A stretch of 20,411 nt of DNA from an uncultured Clostridia bacterium (GTDB taxonomy: Bacteria > Bacillota > Clostridia > Christensenellales > Borkfalkiaceae): NCBI GenBank assembly GCA_947628555.1, contig CANRAI010000008.1, positions 1-20,411 of the forward strand, in the 5' to 3' direction. Made by a program: the position numbers and the translations under genes. Position 1 is the first letter of the stretch. The number at the start of each line of letters is the position of its first letter. Shown one piece after another: positions 14,186-20,411 of this stretch. The notes under the pieces were generated by a model. That model was not told the DNA's origin. It was given only the letters and a program-made list of their open reading frames with translations, and did not search any database.

Positions 14186-15166
14186 ATGAATAACAGTATC
14201 AGAAAAATTTCCGCGGGCAACGCGGACAAGCTCCAACGCGTCCTCGGCACGTTCGACGAAAATCTCAACCTTATAATGAGCGAATTGGGCGTCAATATCC
14301 GCGTTGACGGCGTGAACGCCGTGATAAACGGCGCGGAGGAAAGAGTAATACAGGCGGCGTCGGTGCTTGAAAATCTTTTTGTTCTCGCGGAAAACGGGGA
14401 AAACGTCGATAAGGGGCGCGTTTCCTACTGTATCGAGCTGGCGAAGGAGGGCAAGGCTTCGGATATAACCAAGCTTTCCTCGGACGTGGTGGCGATAACA
14501 TCCCGCGGGAAACCCGTAAAGTGCAAGACTGTGGGGCAGAAAAGGTATGTTGACAGCATTAAGCGCAACGCCGTGGTATTCGGTATAGGTCCCGCGGGCA
14601 CGGGTAAAACCTACCTTGCCGTATGCCTTGCGGTGCAGGCGATGAAACAAAAACAGGTGGATAAGATAATCCTTACCCGCCCCGCGGTGGAGGCTGGCGA
14701 GAAACTCGGCTTTCTTCCCGGCGACTTGCAGACGAAAGTCGATCCCTACCTGCGCCCGCTTTACGACGCCCTTCAAGAAATGCTGGGGCTTGAAACCTAT
14801 ACGAAGCTTATGGAGCGCGGCTCAATCGAAATTGCGCCGCTTGCATATATGCGCGGAAGAACGCTTTCAAACGCGTTCATAATTTTGGACGAGGCGCAAA
14901 ATTCCACGCGCGAACAGATGAAAATGTTTTTAACGCGTCTGGGCGACGGGAGCAAAATGGTAATTACAGGCGACGTAACGCAAATCGACCTGCCCGACGG
15001 AAAGAAAAGCGGGCTTGAACACGCCGCGTCGGTTTTAGACGGCGTGGAAGGCATAGGTATAATACGTTTAAACGATAAAGACGTCGTACGCAACCCCCTG
15101 GTAATGCGTATAGTCAGGGCGTACGAGGCGGACGACGGCAGGAGGAAAAAGAGTGAACAAGACTAA
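14186..15166 (+). CDS. phoH: PhoH-family ATPase
   Basis: Cytoplasmic P-loop protein related to superfamily 1 helicases; an RNA-linked role is likely but not settled. The 326 residues have an N-terminal KH-like part (about 1-80), the signature Walker A GPAGTGKTYLA (at about 132-142), TRPAVEAGEKLGFLPGDLQ, and Walker B FIILDEAQN. Further motifs are LTRLGDGSKMVITGDVTQID and the terminal VVRNPLVMRIV. Length is normal. It lies between yqfD and pgpH, as in Bacillus. The stop overlaps the pgpH start by 14 bases, and the pgpH ribosome binding site (AGGAGG, 15140-15145) is inside this gene. Confidence 0.96.
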   Translation: MNNSIRKISAGNADKLQRVLGTFDENLNLIMSELGVNIRVDGVNAVINGAEERVIQAASVLENLFVLAENGENVDKGRVSYCIELAKEGKASDITKLSSDVVAITSRGKPVKCKTVGQKRYVDSIKRNAVVFGIGPAGTGKTYLAVCLAVQAMKQKQVDKIILTRPAVEAGEKLGFLPGDLQTKVDPYLRPLYDALQEMLGLETYTKLMERGSIEIAPLAYMRGRTLSNAFIILDEAQNSTREQMKMFLTRLGDGSKMVITGDVTQIDLPDGKKSGLEHAASVLDGVEGIGIIRLNDKDVVRNPLVMRIVRAYEADDGRRKKSEQD

Positions 15167-16619
15167 GCTTACAAAACTTGAAATTTTCAAAAGTATAATA
15201 AGCTTTATTTTTGCCACGGCGATGTTTGCGGTGGTCGTTCTGCTGACTTTGATGTTGAGCGAACACGGCGAAATAATCTTCAATTTTCAGGCGCACGCAA
15301 AGAACGTCGTTACGCTTGCAGTCACCATTGCGGTGCTATCTGCGATAACATATACTTACTTTTGGTTTGAAAATAAGGAGATACTTGCAAAATATTCGCA
15401 CGTTTTCGAAATATATATCATTTTCAGCCTTTCAGAGGTGTTTGCGGCGCTTGTGGCTAAGTTTGTAAGCCCTATTGCCCGCCCCGGCAGCTTTGTAGCG
15501 ATGATGCTGATAATGCTTTACCGCAGGCGCGACGCTATTTTTCTGAATACCATATACGCGATTACAATGCTGGTAGTGAACAGATATGCAAACGAACAGC
15601 TTGCAGAATACTCCATAAACATATACGTGAGTTATGCAAGTTTCCTGTCCTGCTTCTGTTCGGGTATAGTCGCAATATTCATTTTTAAAAATATAAAGAC
15701 GCGCATAGGCTGCGTAGTGGCGGCTTTGGTGCTTTTAATACCTGTATGTACCGTAAACGCCGCATTGCTTCTTACTACGCAATCCGATTTGACAGTCGAT
15801 TATATTCTAATAGACTTTCTGCTGAACAGCGTGCTCGACTGCGTGTTCTCCGTGCTGTTGTTCTTTGTATTGTTGCCGCTATTCGAAGTGGTTTTCGCAA
15901 GGCTTACAACTTTCAGGCTGCGCGAACTGACCAGCGACAACGCCAAGCTTATTAAACTTTTGAAAGCCACCGCGCTGGGCACGTATAACCACTCGGTGAT
16001 GGTCGCCCAGCTTGCCGAAGCTTGCGCCGCCGAAATAGGGGAAGACCCCGAACTAGCGCGCGCCGCGGCGTATTACCACGACGTAGGCAAAATAAAGAAC
16101 CCCGAGATGTTTTCCGAAAACCAGAGCGGCGAAAACCTGCACCAGCAGCTAACGCCCGAGCTTTCGGTGGATATAATCCGTTCTCACACCCGAGACGGCG
16201 CGAAGCTTATAAAAAAGAACCACCTGCCCGACTTCCTTGCCGAAGTCGCCATAGAGCACCACGGCACCCTGCCCATAAAATACTTTTACGCAAAGGCGCT
16301 CCGAATGAGCGACGGCGAACTGTACATGGGCAACTATTCCTATGCGGGCCCTACGCCGTCAAGCAAGATTGCGGCTATAATTATGATAGTTGACGCTTCC
16401 GAGGCGGCTACCCGTTCGTTAAGGGACCGTTCCCCCGAAAAGGTGGAAGCCTTGGTCAAGAGCCTGATAGAAGAGAGAATGAACCTCGACCAGTTTGTTG
16501 ACTGCGACATAACCATGCGGGAACTTACGATAATAGCCCGCACCGTGACAATCCAGCTTACGGGCGTATATCATTCCCGCGTGGAATACCCCAAGCTCGT
16601 GCTTTCGAAAAACAATTAA
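15153..16619 (+). CDS. PgpH-like membrane HD-domain cyclic-di-AMP phosphodiesterase, short form
   Basis: Predicted to hydrolyse cyclic di-AMP at the inner face of the membrane. The 488 residues have about seven hydrophobic segments in the first 255, then a cytosolic HD domain. The metal motifs are YNHS (H280), YYHDVGK (H309-D310) and EHHG (H369-H370), plus VDASEAATRSL later. PgpH proteins usually have about 700 residues because a 7TMR-HDED domain sits outside the cell before the membrane helices. Here only a short N terminus with one helix and a small loop (LTLMLSEHGEIIFNFQ) remains. The start is GTG 15153, with AGGAGG seven bases upstream. The ybeY neighbour agrees with PgpH (YqfF in Bacillus). 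Confidence 0.9.
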   Translation: MNKTKLTKLEIFKSIISFIFATAMFAVVVLLTLMLSEHGEIIFNFQAHAKNVVTLAVTIAVLSAITYTYFWFENKEILAKYSHVFEIYIIFSLSEVFAALVAKFVSPIARPGSFVAMMLIMLYRRRDAIFLNTIYAITMLVVNRYANEQLAEYSINIYVSYASFLSCFCSGIVAIFIFKNIKTRIGCVVAALVLLIPVCTVNAALLLTTQSDLTVDYILIDFLLNSVLDCVFSVLLFFVLLPLFEVVFARLTTFRLRELTSDNAKLIKLLKATALGTYNHSVMVAQLAEACAAEIGEDPELARAAAYYHDVGKIKNPEMFSENQSGENLHQQLTPELSVDIIRSHTRDGAKLIKKNHLPDFLAEVAIEHHGTLPIKYFYAKALRMSDGELYMGNYSYAGPTPSSKIAAIIMIVDASEAATRSLRDRSPEKVEALVKSLIEERMNLDQFVDCDITMRELTIIARTVTIQLTGVYHSRVEYPKLVLSKNN

Positions 16620-16633
16620 AGCCAGGGAAATAA

Positions 16634-17095
16634 ATGTTGAAAATAAATTGCGAACAACTTGATTTTGCCGACCTCGCCAAGGCGTTTGAAGGGGAATTCG
16701 AAGCCGATTGCGACATCTCGTGTGAGGTCGTGATAGTTGACGAAAAGGAGATACTGCGCCTCAATTCGCTCGCGAGGAATATCGAAAAAGTGACGGATGT
16801 ATTGAGTTTTCCGTCGCTTGAAAATGTGCGCGGCAAGTATCTGCGCGCAGAGGAAAATTTAACCGAGCTGGACGAGGACGACAATCTTTTTATAGGCAGC
16901 ATAGCCGTTTGCGAAAAGCGCGCAAAGGAACAGTCGATAGAGTATGGACATTCTTTCGAACGCGAGCTGAATTATCTTGTAACGCACGGCGTTTTCCACC
17001 TTCTCGGCTACGACCATATGACGGAAGCGGACAAGGCGGAAATGCGCGTGCGCGAAGAGCGAGTTTTAAGCAAGCTGAATCTGTCGAGGGCATAG
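16634..17095 (+). CDS. ybeY: Endoribonuclease YbeY, rRNA maturation factor
   Basis: Metal-dependent single-strand RNA endonuclease of ribosome maturation and quality control. The 153 residues carry the signature HGVFHLLGYDH, with zinc ligands H118, H122 and H128, and the strand pattern ISCEVVIVDEKEILRLNSLA, then TDVLSFP. An acidic loop (LTELDEDDNLFIG) replaces the usual short loop before IGSIAV. ATG 16634 follows an AGGG box and lies 14 bases after the pgpH stop. It ends five bases before era; in Bacillus dgkA and cdd lie between them, and both are absent here. Confidence 0.96.
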   Translation: MLKINCEQLDFADLAKAFEGEFEADCDISCEVVIVDEKEILRLNSLARNIEKVTDVLSFPSLENVRGKYLRAEENLTELDEDDNLFIGSIAVCEKRAKEQSIEYGHSFERELNYLVTHGVFHLLGYDHMTEADKAEMRVREERVLSKLNLSRA

Positions 17096-17099
17096 GATT

Positions 17100-17978
17100 A
17101 TGAGAAGCGGAATTATAGCCGTAATCGGCAGGGCAAACGCGGGTAAATCTACCCTTGTGAACGTTCTTGTGGGGGAAAAGGTGGCCATTGTTTCGCCTAA
17201 GCCGCAGACGACGCGCAACGCGATTATGGGCGTTTTGACGAAGGAGAGTTACCAGCTTGTGTTTGTGGATACGCCGGGGCTTTATAAAAGCGCGAACAAG
17301 CTTACCGACATTATGATGAAATCCACCGAGGACGCCGCGAAGGACGTGGATTTTATTTTATACGTCCACGACGGGCACGGCGGGGTTTCGGATACCGACG
17401 TCGAGCTTATGAAAAAATACGTTTGCGGCAAAATACCTTCGGCAATCGCCTATACCAAAATAGACATAATGCCCAAGGAAAATATTGCGGGCGACGTCAA
17501 AAAACTATACGAAAACGGCATACGCGCCGACGTTTTCCCCGTTTCCGCGCGCAAAGGAACGAATATAAAAAAGCTTGAAAATTTCCTTGCGCAAAATATG
17601 CCCGAGGGCGAAAGGGTGATAGCCGAGGATATAGTTTCGGATAAAAGCGAAAAATTCATGATTGCAGAAATTATGCGCGAAAAGATTCTGCTGAAATTCG
17701 AAGACGAAATCCCGCACGGCATTGCGGTGATAGTTAATAAATTCGAACGCGGCGAAAACGGCGTATATGACGTAAACCTCGACATAGTTTGCGAAAAAGC
17801 CAACCATAAGTCTATTCTGATAGGCAAGGGCGGCAGGGCGATAAAGGCAGTTTCTTCTTTCGCCCGCGAGAGTATGGAAAAATTCCTCGGCGCAAAGGTT
17901 TTTCTGACCACGTACGTTCGCGTTGAAGAGGACTGGCGCAATAAACTTAACCTTATCAGGGATATGGTAATAATCTAA
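17100..17978 (+). CDS. era: GTPase Era
   Basis: Essential ribosome-assembly GTPase that binds the 3' end of 16S rRNA. The 292 residues are full length. G1 is GRANAGKST (9-17), G2 lies in TTRNAIMG, G3 is DTPG, and G4 reads TKID instead of the usual NKID. The KH domain has the signature ILIGKGGRAIKAVSSFAR in the last third, and the end is EEDWRNKLNLIRDMVI, as in other Era proteins. GAGGG and AGGA lie just before ATG 17100. It is followed by yqzL and recO, the conserved order. Confidence 0.97.
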   Translation: MRSGIIAVIGRANAGKSTLVNVLVGEKVAIVSPKPQTTRNAIMGVLTKESYQLVFVDTPGLYKSANKLTDIMMKSTEDAAKDVDFILYVHDGHGGVSDTDVELMKKYVCGKIPSAIAYTKIDIMPKENIAGDVKKLYENGIRADVFPVSARKGTNIKKLENFLAQNMPEGERVIAEDIVSDKSEKFMIAEIMREKILLKFEDEIPHGIAVIVNKFERGENGVYDVNLDIVCEKANHKSILIGKGGRAIKAVSSFARESMEKFLGAKVFLTTYVRVEEDWRNKLNLIRDMVII

Positions 17979-17993
17979 TTTTTTTCTGCGCAT

Positions 17994-18013
17994 ACTGCCT
18001 TTAAGGAGGCGGT
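17994..18013 (+). promoter_or_regulatory. Hairpin enclosing the yqzL ribosome binding site
   Basis: ACTGCCT (17994-18000) can pair with AGGCGGT (18007-18013) over seven base pairs, one of them G-U, with loop TTAAGG. The Shine-Dalgarno AGGAGG is split between loop and stem, two bases before ATG 18016. It could limit translation of yqzL until a ribosome finishing era opens it. Confidence 0.35.
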
Positions 18014-18015
18014 AA

Positions 18016-18120
18016 ATGAAAAAGGACAGGGACGCGGCGGAACTCGCCTGGAAAATGTTCGAGAAGACGGGCAGCGTAAGTTATTATATGCTGTACAAAA
18101 AGTTGAACGGCGAGGACTGA
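18016..18120 (+). CDS. yqzL: YqzL-like small protein
   Basis: 34 codons between era and recO, exactly where Bacillus has yqzL. The central motif AWKMFEKTGSVSYYMLYKK matches the family pattern W..F..TG.i..Yll.k. A strong Shine-Dalgarno (AAGGAGG) precedes ATG 18016. The protein is too short for most gene callers, and its function is unknown. It ends in NGED with a TGA 20 bases before recO. Confidence 0.85.
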   Translation: MKKDRDAAELAWKMFEKTGSVSYYMLYKKLNGED

Positions 18121-18140
18121 AAACCGTTCGTTAAATAACG

Positions 18141-18863
18141 ATGGAAATTAAAGTGAACGCCCTTATGCTGCGGGCGGTCGATTACAACGAAAACGATAAA
18201 ATACTTACCCTTTTGTGCGCCGAACAGGGAAAGATTTCAGCGGGCATAAAGGGGGTAAAAAAGGCAGGAGCCAAATTAAAATTTGCCTCCCAGCCTTTTT
18301 GTTTTGCCGAATACGTGCTTTCGAAGCGGGGCGAAAGATATACGGTTATAAACTGTTCGGAAACGGAGAGTTTTTACGATTTGCGCACGGACGTGATGAA
18401 ATTTTACGCGGCTTCCGCCGCGGCGGAAGCCGCGCTCGCCCTCACCTACGAGGGTGAAGATTGCGGCGATATCTTCTACCGCACGGTCAGAACCCTTTCC
18501 GAAATGTGTTCGGGCGACGAATGTTTTGCGCTGATAGAATACCTTGCGTTTATTCTCGGGAAATCGGGCTACGCCATATCCGCCGAACGCTGCCCGCACT
18601 GCGGAAAAAGCCTTACGGGGGAGGAAAGGCTGCGCTTCGACATGAGCGTCGGTTCTTTCGCCTGCGTCGGATGCGGCAAGGGAGCGGGGGCAAGCCGCGT
18701 AACTTTCAACGTTTTAAGAAAGGTTACGGGCAAGCCGTACGAGGCAGATTTTGTAACTTCCGACGGCAATAAGCGCGCCCTGCGGCTTTTAAGGGAATAT
18801 TTTGCCTATAAAACGGACGGCAGGCTGAACGCTCTGACCGAATACATAAGGCTTTTAAGCTGA
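18141..18863 (+). CDS. recO: DNA repair protein RecO
   Basis: Recombination mediator of the RecFOR pathway that loads RecA on gapped DNA. The 240 residues start with an OB fold (VNALMLRAVDYNENDKILTL, then GKISAGIKGVKKAGAKLKFA). A helical domain follows, with a four-cysteine zinc site in the last third: CPHCG and, about 25 residues later, CVGCG. Length is normal. No Shine-Dalgarno is visible before ATG 18141, so translation may depend on ribosomes leaving yqzL. It closes the operon, and a GC-rich terminator follows. Confidence 0.95.
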   Translation: MEIKVNALMLRAVDYNENDKILTLLCAEQGKISAGIKGVKKAGAKLKFASQPFCFAEYVLSKRGERYTVINCSETESFYDLRTDVMKFYAASAAAEAALALTYEGEDCGDIFYRTVRTLSEMCSGDECFALIEYLAFILGKSGYAISAERCPHCGKSLTGEERLRFDMSVGSFACVGCGKGAGASRVTFNVLRKVTGKPYEADFVTSDGNKRALRLLREYFAYKTDGRLNALTEYIRLLS

Positions 18864-18867
18864 TAAG

Positions 18868-18899
18868 GCGGCGGGCTGTCTTGTTCGACCGCCCGCCGC
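18868..18899 (+). terminator. Terminator after recO
   Basis: A 9-bp GC-rich stem (18868-18876 with 18891-18899), with a further 3 bp inside (GTC/GAC, loop TTGTTC), is followed by a broken T-rich tail. Confidence 0.8.
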
Positions 18900-18966
18900 T
18901 TTAATAATTTTGCATTATGTTTTAAGTTTTTTTCGTCTCATTGAAACATTGCGTAAGATAATCGCT

Positions 18967-19083
18967 ATGCAAGATATCGACAATATTATAACCGAAATTA
19001 TTTGGGCCGGGGATAAAAATTCTCCTAAGCTTCCCCTGTCGTCGCCGCGCAAAAACTCCAATAAAAATCTTACCGCGGTGTAG
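18967..19083 (+). CDS. Possible 38-residue ORF between recO and the lgt-like gene
   Basis: ATG 18967 to TAG 19081-19083. The peptide starts QDIDNIITEIIWAGDKNSPK and ends in a basic, Asn-rich tail. There is no Shine-Dalgarno. A GATAAT box ends four bases before ATG, but no matching -35 element is seen at 17 bases, so evidence for expression is poor. No family is recognised. The rest of the 18900-19111 spacer is A/T-rich, with nothing else noted. Confidence 0.2.
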   Translation: MQDIDNIITEIIWAGDKNSPKLPLSSPRKNSNKNLTAV

Positions 19084-19107
19084 GAAATACAGTATGCGGT
19101 AAATTTG

Positions 19108-19134
19108 TTTTTTACTTTAAAAAGCAGTAAAAAA
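19108..19134 (-). terminator. A/T-rich hairpin at the end of the lgt-like gene
   Basis: TTTTTTACT (19108-19116) and AGTAAAAAA (19126-19134) form 9-bp arms around the stop codon of the minus-strand gene. The stem is A/T-rich and lacks a downstream T tail, so termination would be weak. Confidence 0.3.
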
Positions 19135-19678
19135 TTATTATTGCAAGCAAAGCGGCGGCTTCGTAAAGTTGAGTGGGGAATACCTTTTTCCCATTATGAA
19201 ATATTCCCGAAGCAGGGTTGTCGGGGAAACGAATCCCCCAAAAACTTTCCGTGACCTTACCGTAACAACATCCCCCGAAAAAACATCCTATCCGTCCGAA
19301 AATGTGAAAAACGAGAAATGGAACGGTTAAAAAATTAAGCCATTCTCTAACCGTAAACATAGTGTTTTTTTTGAATGCGTACAATAATACCCAAAGCGTC
19401 GCTATTCCCGTGACGGCTCCCCCGTAGAATGTCATTCCGGCAAATTTGAATCCTTTGTTTTCGGGGATTTTAAAAATTGCGTCGAAAACGACGGCGCCTA
19501 TGAACGCCGTGCCGTAACTTATGAAAATCTTCGGTAAAATATAATAGGCTTCGCCCGCGAAGTTCTCATATGCTTTTAATTTTACCAAAACGATTGTTAC
19601 GAAAGCGATTATGCCAGCAATAGCGCAGAGTGAAAAAGTAGGTATCGATATCGACCCAATTACAATTTTAGGGTACAT
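19112..19678 (-). CDS. Short Lgt-like (prolipoprotein diacylglyceryl transferase family) membrane protein
   Basis: 188 residues, membrane-embedded. It has the family signature around R129 (HIFGRIGCFFGGCCYG, 125-140), then WGIRFPD and FPTQLYEA, and GMTFYGGAVTG at 81-91. Escherichia coli Lgt has about 290 residues; the helices that carry the second essential arginine (R239 there) are absent, because the protein stops ten residues after the QLYEA motif. The site matching H103 of the E. coli enzyme is Tyr85. The Cys-rich form of the signature is seen in divergent family members. Ordinary lipoprotein modification is therefore doubtful. It overlaps the upstream small membrane protein by 19 bases and lacks its own ribosome binding site, so translation is probably coupled. 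Confidence 0.75.
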   Translation of the reverse strand: MYPKIVIGSISIPTFSLCAIAGIIAFVTIVLVKLKAYENFAGEAYYILPKIFISYGTAFIGAVVFDAIFKIPENKGFKFAGMTFYGGAVTGIATLWVLLYAFKKNTMFTVREWLNFLTVPFLVFHIFGRIGCFFGGCCYGKVTESFWGIRFPDNPASGIFHNGKKVFPTQLYEAAALLAIIIFYCFLK

Positions 19679-20031
19679 TTACGCTTTTTTTGCACAGCAA
19701 ACGAAAGAATTGCGGCGAGTACGTTCAGAACCAAACTGATGATCATCGCCCAGGACCAGTACATAATTATGCAAAGCGCAATGCCCATAATGACTGCAAT
19801 GCAGAGCAGGATTCCGCCCGCGACAGGTTTTGAAAAATCGAGGACTGCGCCTATTAGCGCAACGACTCCGCTGCCGAGACCGAGAACGTAAGCGGCCCAG
19901 ATAAAGTTTATTGCACCGCCAGATAAACCTGCCATCACGTCTGCGCATAACGCGAAACCGAGCCCACCGATAATGCAGAATACCGCTCCGATAATGCCGA
20001 GAACTGCGCCCGGAATAGACTTCTTCTTCAT
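19660..20031 (-). CDS. Small four-helix membrane protein of unknown function
   Basis: 123 residues with four predicted membrane segments: roughly 8-30 (GAVLGIIGAVFCIIGGLGFA), 43-65, 70-90 and 93-112, then a basic tail (KKRKC). It is Gly/Ala/Ile-rich, of the kind often found in small DUF4064-like proteins, but I cannot assign a family with confidence. A strong AAGGAGG stands before ATG 20031. A near-consensus promoter lies upstream with an operator in its spacer. It is first in a two-gene unit with the Lgt-like gene and divergent from the Xre regulator. Confidence 0.82.
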   Translation of the reverse strand: MKKKSIPGAVLGIIGAVFCIIGGLGFALCADVMAGLSGGAINFIWAAYVLGLGSGVVALIGAVLDFSKPVAGGILLCIAVIMGIALCIIMYWSWAMIISLVLNVLAAILSFAVQKKRKCTLKL

Positions 20032-20077
20032 TGGTTTACCTCCTTATTGAATTAATGTTTTTTTAAACATTGCATAC

Positions 20078-20106
20078 ATTATAGGTGAGATTTCTTCACC
20101 TATCAA
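20078..20106 (-). promoter_or_regulatory. Promoter of the membrane protein/Lgt-like operon
   Basis: On the minus strand: TTGATA (20106-20101), exactly 17 bases, then TATAAT (20083-20078). The 17-base spacer is itself the first operator copy. Confidence 0.82.
20084..20100. promoter_or_regulatory. Operator copy 1, probable Xre binding site
   Basis: GGTGAGATTTCTTCACC. With three flanking bases on each side it is a perfect inverted repeat, ATAGGTGA-N7-TCACCTAT (20081-20103). It fills the spacer between -35 and -10 of the minus-strand promoter, so a bound repressor would block polymerase. Confidence 0.7.
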
Positions 20107-20114
20107 GCAATTTG

Positions 20115-20130
20115 GGTGAGTTTTCTCATA
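20115..20130. promoter_or_regulatory. Operator copy 2, next to the xre start
   Basis: GGTGAGTTTTCTCATA repeats the left half and centre of copy 1, 31 bases away, about three helical turns and so on the same face. Its end overlaps a TATTAT box (20129-20134) seven bases before the xre ATG, so it probably mediates autoregulation. Confidence 0.6.
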
Positions 20131-20140
20131 TTATTTTGTT

Positions 20141-20356
20141 ATGATTATAGCGCAAAGAATTAAAGAACTTCGTAAAGCGGCGGGTATCAGCCAAAAGAAA
20201 CTTGCGGAAGCGGTAGGAGTGGATAAGCGTTCGGTAATATTTTGGGAGCAAGAGATAAACGAGCCGAAGGCGACATATATAAAAAATTTGGCTTTGTTTT
20301 TCGGAGTGTCGGCAGATTATTTGCTGGGAATTTGCGACATTGAATTGTCAAACTAA
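20141..20356 (+). CDS. Xre-family HTH transcriptional repressor
   Basis: 71 residues, a single Cro/C1-type helix-turn-helix domain: IAQRIKELRKAAGISQKKLAEAVGVDKRSVIFWEQEINEP, with the recognition helix at about 27-37, then LALFFGVSADYLLGICD. It is a small dimeric DNA-binding repressor of the kind that controls toxin-antitoxin, phage or stress operons. It is transcribed away from the membrane protein/Lgt-like genes, and two copies of a matching operator lie between them. No Shine-Dalgarno precedes ATG 20141; a TATTAT box ends seven bases before, suggesting a leaderless mRNA. The tail resembles the broken regulator fragment at 3379-3465. No gene is seen after it up to the window end. Confidence 0.93.
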   Translation: MIIAQRIKELRKAAGISQKKLAEAVGVDKRSVIFWEQEINEPKATYIKNLALFFGVSADYLLGICDIELSN

Positions 20357-20411
20357 GTGCAACAGTTAGAAATAAAAAAGTTAAATAAATCAACAGGTTT
20401 TTTGTAAAATA

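Noticed and set aside
18941..18962. TTGAAA with GATAAT as a promoter for the 38-residue ORF
   Set aside because: The spacing is 10 bases, far from the 16-18 needed.
20357..20411. Short open frame after the Xre gene (GTG at 20357)
   Set aside because: Only 16 codons, no ribosome binding site and no recognisable product; it looks like A/T-rich intergenic sequence.
1..20411. tRNA or rRNA genes, CRISPR arrays, transposases and phage structural genes
   Set aside because: None were seen by eye on either strand; repeats found are short and local to promoters or terminators.

Overview
The window looks like chromosomal DNA from a spore-forming or spore-derived Bacillota lineage, most probably a clostridial gut-type bacterium. 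Three things support this. There is a T-box in front of ileS. The gene order yqfC-yqfD-phoH-pgpH-ybeY-era-yqzL-recO is the classical Bacillota order, without the dgkA and cdd genes found in Bacillus. There is also a SpoIIAA/SpoIIAB/SigF-type partner-switching operon. Exact taxonomy cannot be fixed from the sequence alone. No tRNA, rRNA, CRISPR array, transposase or phage gene was found, and no gene-free stretch exceeds about 250 bases.

Layout. 1-3375: the 3' part of a T-box leader and a type-2 (eukaryote-like) isoleucyl-tRNA synthetase. 3376-3540: a short intergenic region with the C-terminal remnant of an Xre regulator, a 13-base direct repeat and a perfect palindrome that contains the feoA start codon. 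3528-6228: a tightly overlapping feoA-feoB-rluA-like operon, closed by a terminator. 6299-8138: a promoter followed by four overlapping genes (STAS antagonist, degenerate HATPase, SigB/F/G sigma factor, intact HATPase kinase), closed by a bidirectional terminator. 8266-10086 (minus): a large unrecognised membrane protein. 10262-11915: a small PucR-type HTH protein and an S41 protease lipoprotein. 11996-12933 (minus): a MinD-like ATPase and a 69-residue MinE-like partner. 13027-18863: the yqfC to recO block, with a sigma-E-like promoter at its front. 19112-20356: a divergent cassette with a short Lgt-like protein and a small membrane protein on the minus strand, and an Xre repressor on the plus strand, around two copies of an operator.

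How the parts fit. Most neighbours overlap by ATGA or GTGA, so the operons are probably translationally coupled. Several promoters place the predicted transcription start on or within a few bases of a start codon that lacks a Shine-Dalgarno sequence, which suggests leaderless mRNAs. Several proteins are reduced relative to their families: FeoB (no recognisable G4 motif, short cytosolic part), PgpH (no extracellular domain), YqfD and the Lgt-like protein (short C termini) and the second gene of the sigma operon (no ATP-binding motifs). The strongest candidates for something new are the four-gene sigma module with one intact and one degenerate kinase, the operator-controlled Lgt-like cassette, and the MinD/MinE-like pair.
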